The position numbers were made by a program, and so were the translations under genes. From an uncultured Drancourtella sp. (GTDB taxonomy: Bacteria > Bacillota > Clostridia > Lachnospirales > Lachnospiraceae): DNA of 52,804 nt. Below are positions 1-6,388 of the stretch, one piece after another. The notes under the pieces were generated by a model that was given only the letters and a program-made list of their open reading frames with translations, was not told the DNA's origin and searched no databases. Positions within the stretch are counted from its first letter, which is position 1. Every line of letters begins with the position of its first letter. The stretch lies in the NCBI GenBank assembly GCA_937880845.1, contig CALFLL010000010.1, forward strand, positions 1 to 52,804. Reading direction: 5' to 3'.

Positions 1-53
1 GTAATGCCTGACTCCATGCGGAGCACTTTTATTTTTTCTCCAACTTTACTCAT
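1..53 (-). CDS. XRE-family HTH regulator, N-terminal part only (runs off the window)
   Basis: An ATG at 53 on the minus strand opens a frame that reads MSKVGEKIKVLRMESGI and is cut by the window edge. This is the usual opening of an XRE/Cro-type helix-turn-helix protein (GEKIKxLRxxxG precedes the first recognition helices). It starts 10 bases after the stop of the lipoprotein gene and reads the same way, so the two are probably co-transcribed. Its Shine-Dalgarno sequence is weak. Only 17 codons are visible, so the family call rests on that opening. Confidence 0.55.
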   Translation of the reverse strand, partial: MSKVGEKIKVLRMESGI

Positions 54-63
54 ATCGGTGGCC

Positions 64-588
64 TTAATTCAGCGCATTGTTCAAATATGGAACAATTTCT
101 TTTATATCTTGAAGATTTACCATTGAAGTATTCTGTGAAAATGATCCATCAGCAGCTTTAATAAATTGAAAAGAAATCATATCCAATCCGGTTTCTTCCT
201 CCAAGACAATGATTGTAACAGAATCATATGGTAGCTGTTCTGGAGATTCTCGATAATAAGTGCCATATAATGAGAGAGCAGCATTGATATCGCTCCATAA
301 AGCTTCTATGGATTTCTCTGACAAAGTATATCCTGAATTTAACGAAACATATAAGTCATTATCCATAATAGTGCAATTGGCATTATCTCCGAAAGATTCG
401 GAAACCCAAGCCTTTGCACCAGCTTGATCTATTCCTTCCTGTGCTTTCTCCTTTTTTAAGTCGGTTAATTCTTTTTGAACGCTCTCCAATTCTTTTACTT
501 TAGCATCATAATCTTCTTGAGAAACAGATGACGAACATCCTGTTAGAAGAACTGTTGAAATAAATAATGCAACTAATAATTTTTTCAT
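64..588 (-). CDS. Small lipoprotein with coiled-coil N-terminal segment (prophage-associated)
   Basis: The 174-residue product begins with a lipoprotein signal peptide (MKKLLVALFISTVLLTGC); the lipobox LLTG/C puts the lipidated cysteine at residue 18. Residues about 25-52 are rich in E, K and L in heptad spacing and probably form a short coiled coil. The rest is a soluble domain I do not recognise. The protein should be anchored on the outer face of the membrane. It has a good Shine-Dalgarno (GAAAGGAATG) and lies between two XRE regulators on the same strand, beside prophage genes. Lipoproteins carried by prophage control regions sometimes act in superinfection exclusion or lysogenic conversion, but nothing in this sequence shows that role. 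Confidence 0.8.
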   Translation of the reverse strand: MKKLLVALFISTVLLTGCSSSVSQEDYDAKVKELESVQKELTDLKKEKAQEGIDQAGAKAWVSESFGDNANCTIMDNDLYVSLNSGYTLSEKSIEALWSDINAALSLYGTYYRESPEQLPYDSVTIIVLEEETGLDMISFQFIKAADGSFSQNTSMVNLQDIKEIVPYLNNALN

Positions 589-632
589 GTCATTTCATTC
601 CTTTCTCCCCCTCCGGTACCACTCGAAGGGGA

Positions 633-977
633 TTATTTTGCTTCTTTTAATTCCTCATCATATTCGTGGTTTAATCTTTTGAGATATCCTCTCAATTCTC
701 CTTTAAATTCTAATTGAGCATCACGGGGGAGCTTATGGATCAGTGAAAGCCATTCAGCATCTTCTACTGAAAAAGAAGATTTTTCGTGACCTGAAAGCAA
801 ATATTCACAGGATACCCCCAAAAACTCACATATTGGGATTATCATTTTAGCCGGAGGATCAGTCCCCCGATTTTTCCAGTTAGTCATAGTGCTAGTGCTT
901 ATACCTAATGCCCTGCACAAATCGGCTGCTTTTAGAGACTTTTCCTCTAATAGTGCTAAGATACGCTGGATAATCAT
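633..977 (-). CDS. XRE-family repressor of the prophage control region
   Basis: The 115-residue protein starts at ATG 977, directly after an AAAGGAG Shine-Dalgarno at 983-989. The frame is open further upstream, but those extra codons coincide with the operator and have no ribosome-binding site. Residues 1-65 are a classic XRE/cI-like HTH (KAADLCRALGISTSTMTNWK, then a helix reading MIIPICEFLGVSCEYLL). The acidic C-terminal part resembles short lambda-type repressors without a protease domain. It probably represses the early prophage promoter at 1015-1043, and itself, through the inverted repeat at 993-1035. A near-copy of half the operator lies inside its own coding sequence (823-846). Confidence 0.85.
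   Translation of the reverse strand: MIIQRILALLEEKSLKAADLCRALGISTSTMTNWKNRGTDPPAKMIIPICEFLGVSCEYLLSGHEKSSFSVEDAEWLSLIHKLPRDAQLEFKGELRGYLKRLNHEYDEELKEAK
823..846. repeat. Intragenic copy of the operator half-site region (22/24 match to 1021-1044)
   Basis: Positions 823-846 and 1021-1044 differ at only two of 24 bases. On the minus strand both read through to the peptide MIIPICEF, here as part of the repressor's HTH domain. The copy includes one half-site (ACTCACATATTGGG, 824-837) of the inverted repeat upstream of the gene. It may be an additional repressor site inside the gene or the trace of a small duplication. Confidence 0.7.
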
Positions 978-992
978 AAATCTCCTTTCAAT

Positions 993-1035
993 CCCAAAAT
1001 GTGAGTAAAAAGTATTGACAAACTCACAAATGGGG
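993..1035. promoter_or_regulatory. Putative repressor operator (inverted repeat 14-15-14)
   Basis: The left arm CCCAAAATGTGAGT (993-1006) and right arm ACTCACAAATGGGG (1022-1035) form an inverted repeat matching at 11 of 14 positions, with an uninterrupted 7-bp core TGTGAGT/ACTCACA. It lies immediately upstream of the XRE gene and covers the -35 element and spacer of a strong plus-strand promoter, as expected of a phage-type repressor operator. Binding is inferred from position and symmetry. Confidence 0.65.
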
Positions 1036-1043
1036 ATTATCAT
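1015..1043 (+). promoter_or_regulatory. Strong sigma-A-type promoter reading rightward
   Basis: TTGACA (1015-1020) is separated by exactly 17 bases from TATCAT (1038-1043). The spacer contains the right half of the XRE operator. The promoter points toward the HTH/early prophage genes at 1460 onward, and its transcript would run antisense through the small gene at 1127-1342. Confidence 0.6.
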
Positions 1044-1079
1044 TAAAACTGTAATAACCAAATGTTTAAAACATTTTTC

Positions 1080-1104
1080 AAAAAAAGAGTGACGGCAATC
1101 ACTC
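1080..1104 (-). terminator. Rho-independent terminator of the 71-residue gene
   Basis: On the minus strand GAGTGA-TTGCCG-TCACTC is followed by seven T residues, giving a compact 6-bp stem and U tract just downstream of the stop at 1127. It should separate the 71-codon gene from the repressor gene. Confidence 0.7.
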
Positions 1105-1126
1105 AAGGTGTAATGCAACTGAATAA

Positions 1127-1342
1127 TTATTGATCGGCTTCTACTAAAAGAGCCTTGTTATTTTCTTCAATCATAACAGATACAGCTCTTATTATTGCTT
1201 CTGCGGAAGCTTGCAATATTGAAGCGTCATTTAGTTTAACGCCGCTGTTTTCGATACTGGACAGAATCTTACGGTTGGCATCTGAAAATTCTGTCAATCC
1301 AATATTTTGAAGTTGCTCGGCCCATGATGATGAATTATTCAT
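1127..1342 (-). CDS. Small hypothetical protein (71 aa) in the prophage control region
   Basis: A complete short gene with its own promoter (TTTACA, 17 bp, TAGAAT on the minus strand), a GAAAGGAG-like ribosome-binding site and a terminator at 1080-1104. The product is polar at the N-terminus, then largely helical (ILQASAEAIIRAVSVMIEEN), with no cysteines, signal peptide or membrane segment. I do not recognise the family. Its position opposite the HTH operon and next to the repressor suggests a small regulatory or antirepressor-like partner, but that is only positional inference. Confidence 0.6.
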   Translation of the reverse strand: MNNSSSWAEQLQNIGLTEFSDANRKILSSIENSGVKLNDASILQASAEAIIRAVSVMIEENNKALLVEADQ

Positions 1343-1379
1343 ATCTGATACTCCTTTCTGTGATTGTTAACGTATAACG

Positions 1380-1408
1380 TTATTCTAAGACAAAATTGAA
1401 CGAATGTA
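1380..1408 (-). promoter_or_regulatory. Promoter for the 71-residue gene, with adjoining AACGT/ACGTT palindrome
   Basis: On the minus strand TTTACA, a 17-base spacer and TAGAAT match a sigma-A promoter upstream of the ATG at 1342. Next to its -10, near 1370-1382, lies the palindrome AACGT-ATA-ACGTT, a likely operator. AACAAATGT is directly repeated just upstream (about 1412-1436), so the divergent intergenic space carries several candidate regulator sites. Confidence 0.55.
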
Positions 1409-1459
1409 AACAACAAATGTAATTAACAAATGTTTAAAGACGATAAGGGGGTGGAAAAT

Positions 1460-1669
1460 GTGAAACGAACTCTTCCGACATGGTGCAAAGAAGTTAAAAA
1501 GTCCATGATTGATGATGATATAAACATGACGGAACTGGCTGAGCGTGTTGGTATGTGCCGGAATTATGTATCTGGTGTTGTTAATGGTCGAGTTTATGCA
1601 CCGGAGATTGCGAAGAAGATAAGCCAGGACAGAAATATCACAGTTCCATATACGGAAAATATCGTTTGA
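1460..1669 (+). CDS. Small XRE/HTH DNA-binding protein (prophage early gene)
   Basis: The product is about 69 residues from the GTG at 1460, chosen because an AAGGGGGTGG ribosome-binding site sits 9 bases upstream; an ATG at 1430 lacks one. The core INMTELAERVGMCRNYVSGV is a helix-turn-helix, followed by a short beta-like tail. It is the first gene of the rightward prophage operon, divergent from the repressor side, the position of a Cro-like or activator protein. DNA binding is well supported by the motif; the specific role is not. Confidence 0.7.
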   Translation: MKRTLPTWCKEVKKSMIDDDINMTELAERVGMCRNYVSGVVNGRVYAPEIAKKISQDRNITVPYTENIV

Positions 1670-1701
1670 TTATATTTTAGCTTAGCGAGGAGGAAAATTA
1701 A

Positions 1702-2178
1702 ATGGGAAAGCATGCTACGAAAGCGGGGGAAAACATATTTACCCAGGCACGTTACAATGCGGCAAAGTTCAATGACCGCCTAAACAGCAGAGAAGGTGCA
1801 TCGGAAGAACTTGGAATAGATAGAAGTCGTCTGGCACGCATAGAACTTGGAAGCAAGAATCCATTTCCGGACGAGGTGCTGATGATGTCAGATATTTACA
1901 ACGCACCAGAGCTGAAATCTTATTACTGTAAAAATATGTGTCCGCTTGGAAAAGATTTTCCGGAAATTAGGGTAGAGGCGTTGGACAGGATTAGTATTAA
2001 GGCCTTGTCATCGTTCAGAAAAATTTCTGCTGCGAAAGAACTTCTTCTTGATATTACTGAGGATGGCGTAATAACGGAAGATGAAAAGGAAGATCTCAAC
2101 AAGATTATCAAGACATTGGACGAGTTGAATAAAATTACACAGAGCTTAAAAATTTGGGCTGAAAAAAATTTAGAGTAA
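1702..2178 (+). CDS. XRE-like HTH protein, 158 aa (prophage early region)
   Basis: It has a clear GAGGAGG ribosome-binding site before ATG 1702. Residues about 25-65 form an XRE-like HTH (GASEELGIDRSRLARIELG), followed by a conserved-looking block with two cysteines (YYCKNMCPLGKDFPEI), then a helical acidic C-terminus containing DITEDGVITEDEKEDL, which may be a coiled coil. Proteins of this build are common in Firmicutes prophages and conjugative elements next to excisionase-like genes. It is spaced tightly with the next gene (13 bp), so it belongs to the same operon. Function beyond DNA binding is unknown. Confidence 0.75.
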   Translation: MGKHATKAGENIFTQARYNAAKFNDRLNSREGASEELGIDRSRLARIELGSKNPFPDEVLMMSDIYNAPELKSYYCKNMCPLGKDFPEIRVEALDRISIKALSSFRKISAAKELLLDITEDGVITEDEKEDLNKIIKTLDELNKITQSLKIWAEKNLE

Positions 2179-2191
2179 AGGAGGCGGTTGT

Positions 2192-2407
2192 ATGGCTGCT
2201 GGCATCGTAAAAGAAATTAACAGTACAAACCGTTCATATTACATGGTAAACGACATAACTGAATTGCTTGGAATAAGCCGGTCAAAAGCGTATGAAATGA
2301 TTCGCACGATGCGAAAAGAGTGCATCGCATCCGGTAAACTTACAAAGGCTTATCCGTCCGGAAGAATTCCAAAAAAATATTTCAATGAACATTGCATGAT
2401 TGAGTAG
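2192..2407 (+). CDS. Excisionase/AlpA-like small HTH protein
   Basis: Seventy-one residues with a strong AAAGGAGGCGG ribosome-binding site. The middle (DITELLGISRSKAYEMIRTM) is a MerR/AlpA/excisionase-type winged helix-turn-helix, followed by the typical basic stretch (YPSGRIPKKYF). Such proteins either bend attachment-site DNA for integrase or activate early genes. No integrase is present in the window, consistent with a prophage that has lost much of its content. It is translationally close to the next gene (ATG 14 bases after its stop). Confidence 0.7.
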   Translation: MAAGIVKEINSTNRSYYMVNDITELLGISRSKAYEMIRTMRKECIASGKLTKAYPSGRIPKKYFNEHCMIE

Positions 2408-2420
2408 GAGGTGGAAGAAA

Positions 2421-2588
2421 ATGTATTATCGTACATGTCCGGAATGTGGAAGTAATCTGGATCCGGGAGAACAATGTGACTGTAATGAGGAAAAAGAGTT
2501 CAGGAAAGAAGAGTCAAAGCGTGTTTCTAGGATGTTAAAAATTGAGGAAAGCGGTCAAATGAGTATTTTATTTGAGGAGGCAGTATGA
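2421..2588 (+). CDS. Small zinc-ribbon protein (55 aa)
   Basis: The start at ATG 2421 follows GGAGGTGG; an earlier in-frame ATG at 2400 would overlap the preceding gene and lacks a ribosome-binding site. The N-terminus MYYRTCPECGSNLDPGEQC shows CxxC followed by CDC, a small zinc-ribbon-like knuckle. The rest is a charged helix ending in GQMSILFEEAV. It overlaps the next start by 4 bases (ATGA), indicating translational coupling. No specific function can be named; such tiny zinc-knuckle proteins are frequent in phage early operons. Confidence 0.65.
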   Translation: MYYRTCPECGSNLDPGEQCDCNEEKEFRKEESKRVSRMLKIEESGQMSILFEEAV

Positions 2589-2932
2589 AGGTACTTAGAT
2601 TATACGATCTGATAAATGATATGGGAGATCCGCAGGAGCATGAAACCAGTGACTCTTACGGGATCACGATCACCGTCACGGAAATTGTAATCGAAGATAT
2701 TGATATGTTCCGCGAACTGATGGCGTCTATGAAGTCCGGAACAACACCGCAGTTCGTGTTCCAGGGCGTTCTCCAGGGACTTAACGGTTCCGAAGAGCGT
2801 GTTGTATACAGAGAATGTATCCCATCTGGAGACATTGATCTCCAGAATGTTGCGAATGGAGACGTTATCAAACGTAACTGGAACTTCTTTGTCAATGGAA
2901 AACCGGATCTCCAGAAGGAACTCACAATCTAA
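2585..2932 (+). CDS. Chimeric ORF: short early-gene N-terminus joined to the C-terminal part of an XkdM-type tail tube protein
   Basis: From about residue 22 onward the 115-residue product reads like the C-terminal two thirds of a PBSX XkdM-like tail tube subunit (GTTPQFVFQGVLQG, then SEERVVYRECIPSGDIDLQN and a closing WNFFVNGKPDLQKEL). The usual N-terminal part of about 60-70 residues is absent. The first 20 residues (MKVLRLYDLINDMGDPQ) look like the opening of a different small early gene that is coupled to the zinc-ribbon gene. Base composition shifts toward GC near 2640. I infer an in-frame deletion that removed the replication, packaging and head genes and fused the two ends. A folded tail tube is unlikely. 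Confidence 0.65.
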   Translation: MKVLRLYDLINDMGDPQEHETSDSYGITITVTEIVIEDIDMFRELMASMKSGTTPQFVFQGVLQGLNGSEERVVYRECIPSGDIDLQNVANGDVIKRNWNFFVNGKPDLQKELTI

Positions 2933-2995
2933 ACTGATAAATTTGATGAAGGGCGGCCCTGCGGCCACCCTTCGGCATTTTAAGGAGGATATGCA

Positions 2996-3562
2996 ATGGC
3001 AAGTTTAGCAAAAACAGCAGGAAATAGGGAAAATTCGCAGGAAATTCGAGAGGAAGAATTTTCCGAAAAAGAAACGCAGGGGCAGCTTCTTACGGTGGAG
3101 AGTGACTTTATCGCTGGAATGCTCGCGGCGGCCGCTTATAAGACGGACGAAATTGTACAGTTCGATATTGTACGCGGCGGAAAGCTCTATTTTTCGTTCA
3201 GAATCCATGCTCTCGGAGAAGAGGAAGCAAACAAGTGCCGCAAGAAGTATACAAAGTATGTTCGGAATAAGCAGATCGGAATCAAGTTCGCCGAAGAAAC
3301 GGACAATGCAAAATTCCGTTCCTCACTGATCTACCATGCAACAGTTGAAGAGGACCGAACAAAGCTTTGGGACAATCAGCAGGCGTGGGATGGACTTAGA
3401 AAGCAGGGAGTTCTTGTCGTGACTGCACTTGATGTTATCGAGGCGGTTCTTCTGGGCGGAGAAAAAGACAAGGTCATCGACGAGATCAACAAGCTGAGCG
3501 GATTTGACTCCGAAAATCTGGAAGAGGTTGAAAACAAGATGGAGGAAACAGCAAAAAACTGA
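2996..3562 (+). CDS. XkdN-like phage tail assembly chaperone, short form
   Basis: The 188-residue protein has an AAGGAGG ribosome-binding site and sits between the tail-tube and tape-measure genes, the canonical place for a tail assembly chaperone. Its central region (LYFSFRIHALGEEEANKC, then IYHATVEEDRTKLWDNQQAW) matches the XkdN-type chaperone pattern, and the C-terminus is an acidic helix. The frame ends in GCA AAA AAC TGA, so the stop follows directly on an A AAA AAC slippery heptamer. A second, longer product is expected by -1 frameshifting (separate entry). The chaperone would coat the tape-measure protein during tail assembly; in this remnant it is probably non-functional although intact. 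Confidence 0.85.
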   Translation: MASLAKTAGNRENSQEIREEEFSEKETQGQLLTVESDFIAGMLAAAAYKTDEIVQFDIVRGGKLYFSFRIHALGEEEANKCRKKYTKYVRNKQIGIKFAEETDNAKFRSSLIYHATVEEDRTKLWDNQQAWDGLRKQGVLVVTALDVIEAVLLGGEKDKVIDEINKLSGFDSENLEEVENKMEETAKN

Positions 3563-3729
3563 TCCGGGCAGGAGGGAAAACCACCCTCTTGCATCAGATT
3601 TTTCAGCGGTTAGGCATAACTCCGGATGAAGTATATGCAAAGCCTGCTGGCGTGCGGGCGTTTATGTTCGCGTCCATGAGAATACGTCTGGAAGATGACG
3701 AGAAAGGAGGAAGAACGGGTGGCGACTAA
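2996..3729 (+). CDS. Tail assembly chaperone, long form made by programmed -1 frameshift
   Basis: At 3553-3559 the ribosome meets A AAA AAC followed by TGA (3560-3562). Slipping back one base continues into an open frame of 56 codons (LIRAGGKTTLLHQIFQRLGI onward, ending ELDD-like EDDEKGGRTGGD) that stops at TAA 3729, just past the tape-measure start. The fusion would be 244 residues. A GGAGG at 3541-3545, seven bases upstream of the slip site, and a stem (GAGGG 3572-3576 with CCCTC 3584-3588) downstream are the usual stimulators. Lambda gpG/gpGT and many siphophage and myophage chaperones use the same arrangement at this gene position. Confidence 0.75.
3541..3588 (+). promoter_or_regulatory. 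Programmed -1 ribosomal frameshift signal
   Basis: It consists of an internal Shine-Dalgarno GGAGG (3541-3545), the slippery heptamer AAAAAAC (3553-3559) in the correct X XXY YYZ phase, an immediate stop TGA, and a downstream hairpin with stem GAGGG/CCCTC. All four elements sit in the spacing used by bacterial frameshift cassettes. Confidence 0.75.
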
Positions 3730-5578
3730 GGTTATAAAAATCGAGATCCCTATAGAGACGAAAGACAATACCGGCCAGGTTGTCGATAGTATATCCGAAA
3801 AGATGGAAGGCCTTGATTCGGCAGCGAAAAAGGCGCAAAAGAGCATGGAAAATACCGTGAATAGCGCTAATAAGGCCGCAAGGGGATTCGAAAACGCATC
3901 CAAGAGCGTTTCTGGCTTTGAAAAATCTGTTGGAAGTGGTTTTGACAACGCTTCTAAAAAGGCTTCTGGATTTGAAAAGTCTGTAAACCAGACGCAGAAA
4001 TCGCTTCTTGCAATGCTGAAAGAGAAGTATCAGATCCTACTTGAGGCGAAGGACCGGATAACACCGACAGTAAAGCAGGCGATAACCTATGTAAAAAGCC
4101 TGACGTCAAAAGCGTGGAAGGTTACGCTTAAAGCTGTGGATCTCGTGACATCCCCTGTCAGGCGAGTGTTCGGGCTACTGCAAAGTCCGCTTGTCGCTGC
4201 CGGTGTCACTATATCAGCAGGCGCCGGTATTGCGGATACGGTTCAGACGTACGCTGATTTTGAGGCGGCTATGTCTGAGGTAAAAGCGATATCAGGTGCC
4301 ACGAGCGAAGAATTTGCGCAGTTGACTGACAAAGCAAACCAGATGGGTGCTGTTACGAAGTTTACGGCTTCTGAATCAGCAGAGGCGTTTAAGTACATGG
4401 CGCAGGCAGGCTGGGATGCAAAAGAAATGATGGACGGTATCGAAGGGCTCATGTCATTAGCAGCAGCTTCCGGAGAAGATCTGGGAACTACATCAGATAT
4501 CGTAACAGATGCCCTTACGGCGTTCGGAATGTCGGCGAAAGAAAGCGGAAGATTTGCAGACGTCATGGCCATGGCAGCAAATGCAACGAATACTGATGTT
4601 GCCAAAATGGGTGACACGTTTAAGTATGTTGCACCGGTTGCCGGCGCCCTGGGATACAGCATAGAAGATACTGCGGTGGCTATCGGCCTTATGGCTAATA
4701 ATGGCATTAAGGCATCTCAGGCAGGAACGAGCTTGAGAAGCCTTCTCACAAACCTTACACATCCTGTAGGTCAGGCTGAGGATGCCATTAACGACCTCGG
4801 TATCAGCATAACAAATGCGGATGGATCGGTTAAGCCGTTATCCCAGACATTGCAGGAATTGAGATCAAAATTCGGTGCCTTATCCGAAGCAGAGAGGGCA
4901 CAGTATGCTGCGATGCTGGCCGGACAGGAAGGAATGAGTGGTCTCTTGGCAATCGTAAATGCCTCCGATCAGGACTTCGCAGATCTTACAGAGCAGATCA
5001 ATAACAGTTCTGGAGCTGCACAGGAGATGGCTGATATCATGATGGATAATCTTGCTGGAAAATTTGAACTGTTCACGGGAGCCCTTGACTCCATGAAAAT
5101 GTCTCTCGGAGAAAGGTTCAAGCCATATCTCATGGATGCGTTAGAGTGGCTGACGGATAAAGTACCAGATGTGGAAAACGCATTACTAACCGCCATGAAC
5201 TCCTTTGATCGCTTCGTTGATGAAACGAAATCAAAAATAGCTGAGTTTACAGCTACGGATGAATGGGAAAATGCTGATCTGTTTGGGAAAATCGAAATAG
5301 CATGGGATGAACTTGTGGCGGAGCCGTTTTCAGATTGGTGGAATGGATCCGGAAAACTGAAAGTAGCTGGTGTTGCAAGAGATATAGGCACCGGAATCGG
5401 AAGTGCGATTTCTGCTGGTATTTTGGCATTGATGGGGATTGACGTATCGTCAGTGATTGATGAAGGAAGCAGCATTGGCCGTCAGTTCGCAGAAGGGTTT
5501 TCGGAAGGCATGAGTGGCGTGGATGTATCAGCAGCTCTTACAGGCGAATGTGCTTTCACGAAGATTGAATACCGTTAA
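3719..5578 (+). CDS. Phage tail tape measure protein, C-terminally truncated
   Basis: Started at GTG 3719 because AAAGGAGG lies about 10 bases upstream; an ATG at 3695 would place the ribosome-binding site inside the gene. The N-terminal 110 residues carry FEKSV/FENASKS repeats of a coiled-coil tape measure. A TP901-type core follows (about 190-450), including SEVKAISGATSEEFAQLTDK, KFTASESAEAFKYMAQAGWD and GIKASQAGTSLRSLLTNL. Full-length relatives continue for hundreds of residues. Here the frame breaks off after GMSGVDVSAALTG and ends with a short unrelated tail (ECAFTKIEYR) encoded by the joined mobile-element DNA. The junction is near 5541. The gene is therefore a broken remnant. Confidence 0.85.
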   Translation: MATKVIKIEIPIETKDNTGQVVDSISEKMEGLDSAAKKAQKSMENTVNSANKAARGFENASKSVSGFEKSVGSGFDNASKKASGFEKSVNQTQKSLLAMLKEKYQILLEAKDRITPTVKQAITYVKSLTSKAWKVTLKAVDLVTSPVRRVFGLLQSPLVAAGVTISAGAGIADTVQTYADFEAAMSEVKAISGATSEEFAQLTDKANQMGAVTKFTASESAEAFKYMAQAGWDAKEMMDGIEGLMSLAAASGEDLGTTSDIVTDALTAFGMSAKESGRFADVMAMAANATNTDVAKMGDTFKYVAPVAGALGYSIEDTAVAIGLMANNGIKASQAGTSLRSLLTNLTHPVGQAEDAINDLGISITNADGSVKPLSQTLQELRSKFGALSEAERAQYAAMLAGQEGMSGLLAIVNASDQDFADLTEQINNSSGAAQEMADIMMDNLAGKFELFTGALDSMKMSLGERFKPYLMDALEWLTDKVPDVENALLTAMNSFDRFVDETKSKIAEFTATDEWENADLFGKIEIAWDELVAEPFSDWWNGSGKLKVAGVARDIGTGIGSAISAGILALMGIDVSSVIDEGSSIGRQFAEGFSEGMSGVDVSAALTGECAFTKIEYR

Positions 5579-5672
5579 CAGCCAACTGCTCAATGACTAT
5601 GGGATTTTCTATGATAATAAGCGAGGACATGAAAGAAAAATCATTCTGAAACGTCTTGAAGCAAAGGAATAA
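5541..5672 (+). pseudogene. C-terminal fragment of a mobile-element protein (43 codons)
   Basis: In a different frame from the tape measure, positions 5541-5672 read NVLSRRLNTVNSQLLNDYGI and end LKRLEAKE then stop, without start codon or ribosome-binding site. It looks like the extreme C-terminus of a larger protein, presumably a replication or primase-type protein of the mobilizable element that follows. The parent family cannot be established from 43 residues. Confidence 0.45.
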
Positions 5673-5730
5673 AAGCGACGATATGCGTCGGTTGCGACGG
5701 TATTTTTGGTAGCGGGCTGGTGTAGAAAAT

Positions 5731-5757
5731 ATCGACGCTATCGACGCAAATCGACGC
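5731..5757 (+). repeat. Three tandem ATCGACGC units (iteron-like)
   Basis: ATCGACGC occurs at 5731, 5740 and, as the 8-mer starting at 5750, with 9-10 base spacing. A related GCGACG/CGTCG inverted pair lies just upstream near 5674-5698. Roughly one-helical-turn spacing suggests a protein-binding iteron at the start of the mobile-element module. Confidence 0.45.
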
Positions 5758-5772
5758 AGAAAGGATGAGAAG

Positions 5773-6006
5773 ATGAAGAATGTGCAGATTCCTTATGAAT
5801 TGTTTATGCTGCTGCTCCGTTATCATCTGGTGGAGGATGATACCTGTTTGGAGGAAATACGGAAGAGATTGGAGAAGAAACTGGATTCTTTGGTGCAGCA
5901 TGAATTGTATGGAAAATATAAGACTGCTCCCACGCAGGAGGAACGGGAAAAAGCCAGACGGGAATATCTGGACAGACGGGGAGTGCCGGACAGTTTCCGC
6001 TGGTAG
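5773..6006 (+). CDS. Small mobile-element accessory protein (77 aa, complexin-2-like naming in relatives)
   Basis: Starts at ATG 5773 after GAAAGGATGAG. The whole product is helical and highly charged (CLEEIRKRLEKKLDSLVQHE, then APTQEEREKARREYLDRRG). Proteins of this size and composition sit a few hundred bases upstream of MobA/MobV relaxases in mobilizable elements of Lachnospiraceae, often under the uninformative label complexin-2. No enzymatic motif is present. A role in mobilization or element copy control is plausible from position only. Confidence 0.6.
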   Translation: MKNVQIPYELFMLLLRYHLVEDDTCLEEIRKRLEKKLDSLVQHELYGKYKTAPTQEEREKARREYLDRRGVPDSFRW

Positions 6007-6079
6007 TTTTCCTTGACGAGAATGGACAGGGGCGTGTCACGCTCCTGTGGATAGCAGACAAAGCGAAAGGTGTGATTGG

Positions 6080-6301
6080 ATGATTATTCAGCCGGAGTGG
6101 GGAACTCGGAATGTGAACAAATATTTTTATGAAAGTGAAGCCCGGAGGATTGCTGACCTCAATGAAATCTTCGGAGAGGTAGAACTGACTGCTGATGAAG
6201 AAAGGACATTGATATGGCTTGCCGGATGGGATGAATACACGATAGAAAATGTGCTATCGGCTATCCGAAAAGCTATGGCGGCAGAAGCAAAGCGGCTGTA
6301 A
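6080..6301 (+). CDS. Small mobile-element accessory protein (73 aa)
   Basis: Begins at ATG 6080 (AAAGGTG upstream); an earlier in-frame ATG at 6047 lacks a ribosome-binding site. The product is acidic (IFGEVELTADEERTLIWLAG) with a C-terminal amphipathic helix (IENVLSAIRKAMAAEAKRL). I do not recognise a named family. The order complexin-like gene, this gene, structured intergenic stretch, relaxase is typical for integrative mobilizable elements, so it is probably an accessory mobilization gene. Confidence 0.6.
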   Translation: MIIQPEWGTRNVNKYFYESEARRIADLNEIFGEVELTADEERTLIWLAGWDEYTIENVLSAIRKAMAAEAKRL

Positions 6302-6388
6302 AGCCGTCCGTCCGTAGGACGAAAAAGCTCCCGGCAGGGCGCAATAGCAGCTTTTGATGGACGGAACGGCTGTCAAAAGTGCTTTTGC

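Noticed and set aside
978..1118. N-terminal extension of the XRE repressor (47 more codons)
   Set aside because: It consists of operator and promoter sequence, lacks a ribosome-binding site, and a strong AAAGGAG lies just before the internal ATG at 977.
4243..5475. Long open frames antisense to the tape measure gene
   Set aside because: They have no ribosome-binding sites, odd composition and are explained by codon bias of the sense gene.
5731..5757. Short tandem repeats as a CRISPR array
   Set aside because: Units are 8 bp with 1-2 bp between them, with no spacers and no cas genes; iteron-like repeats fit better.
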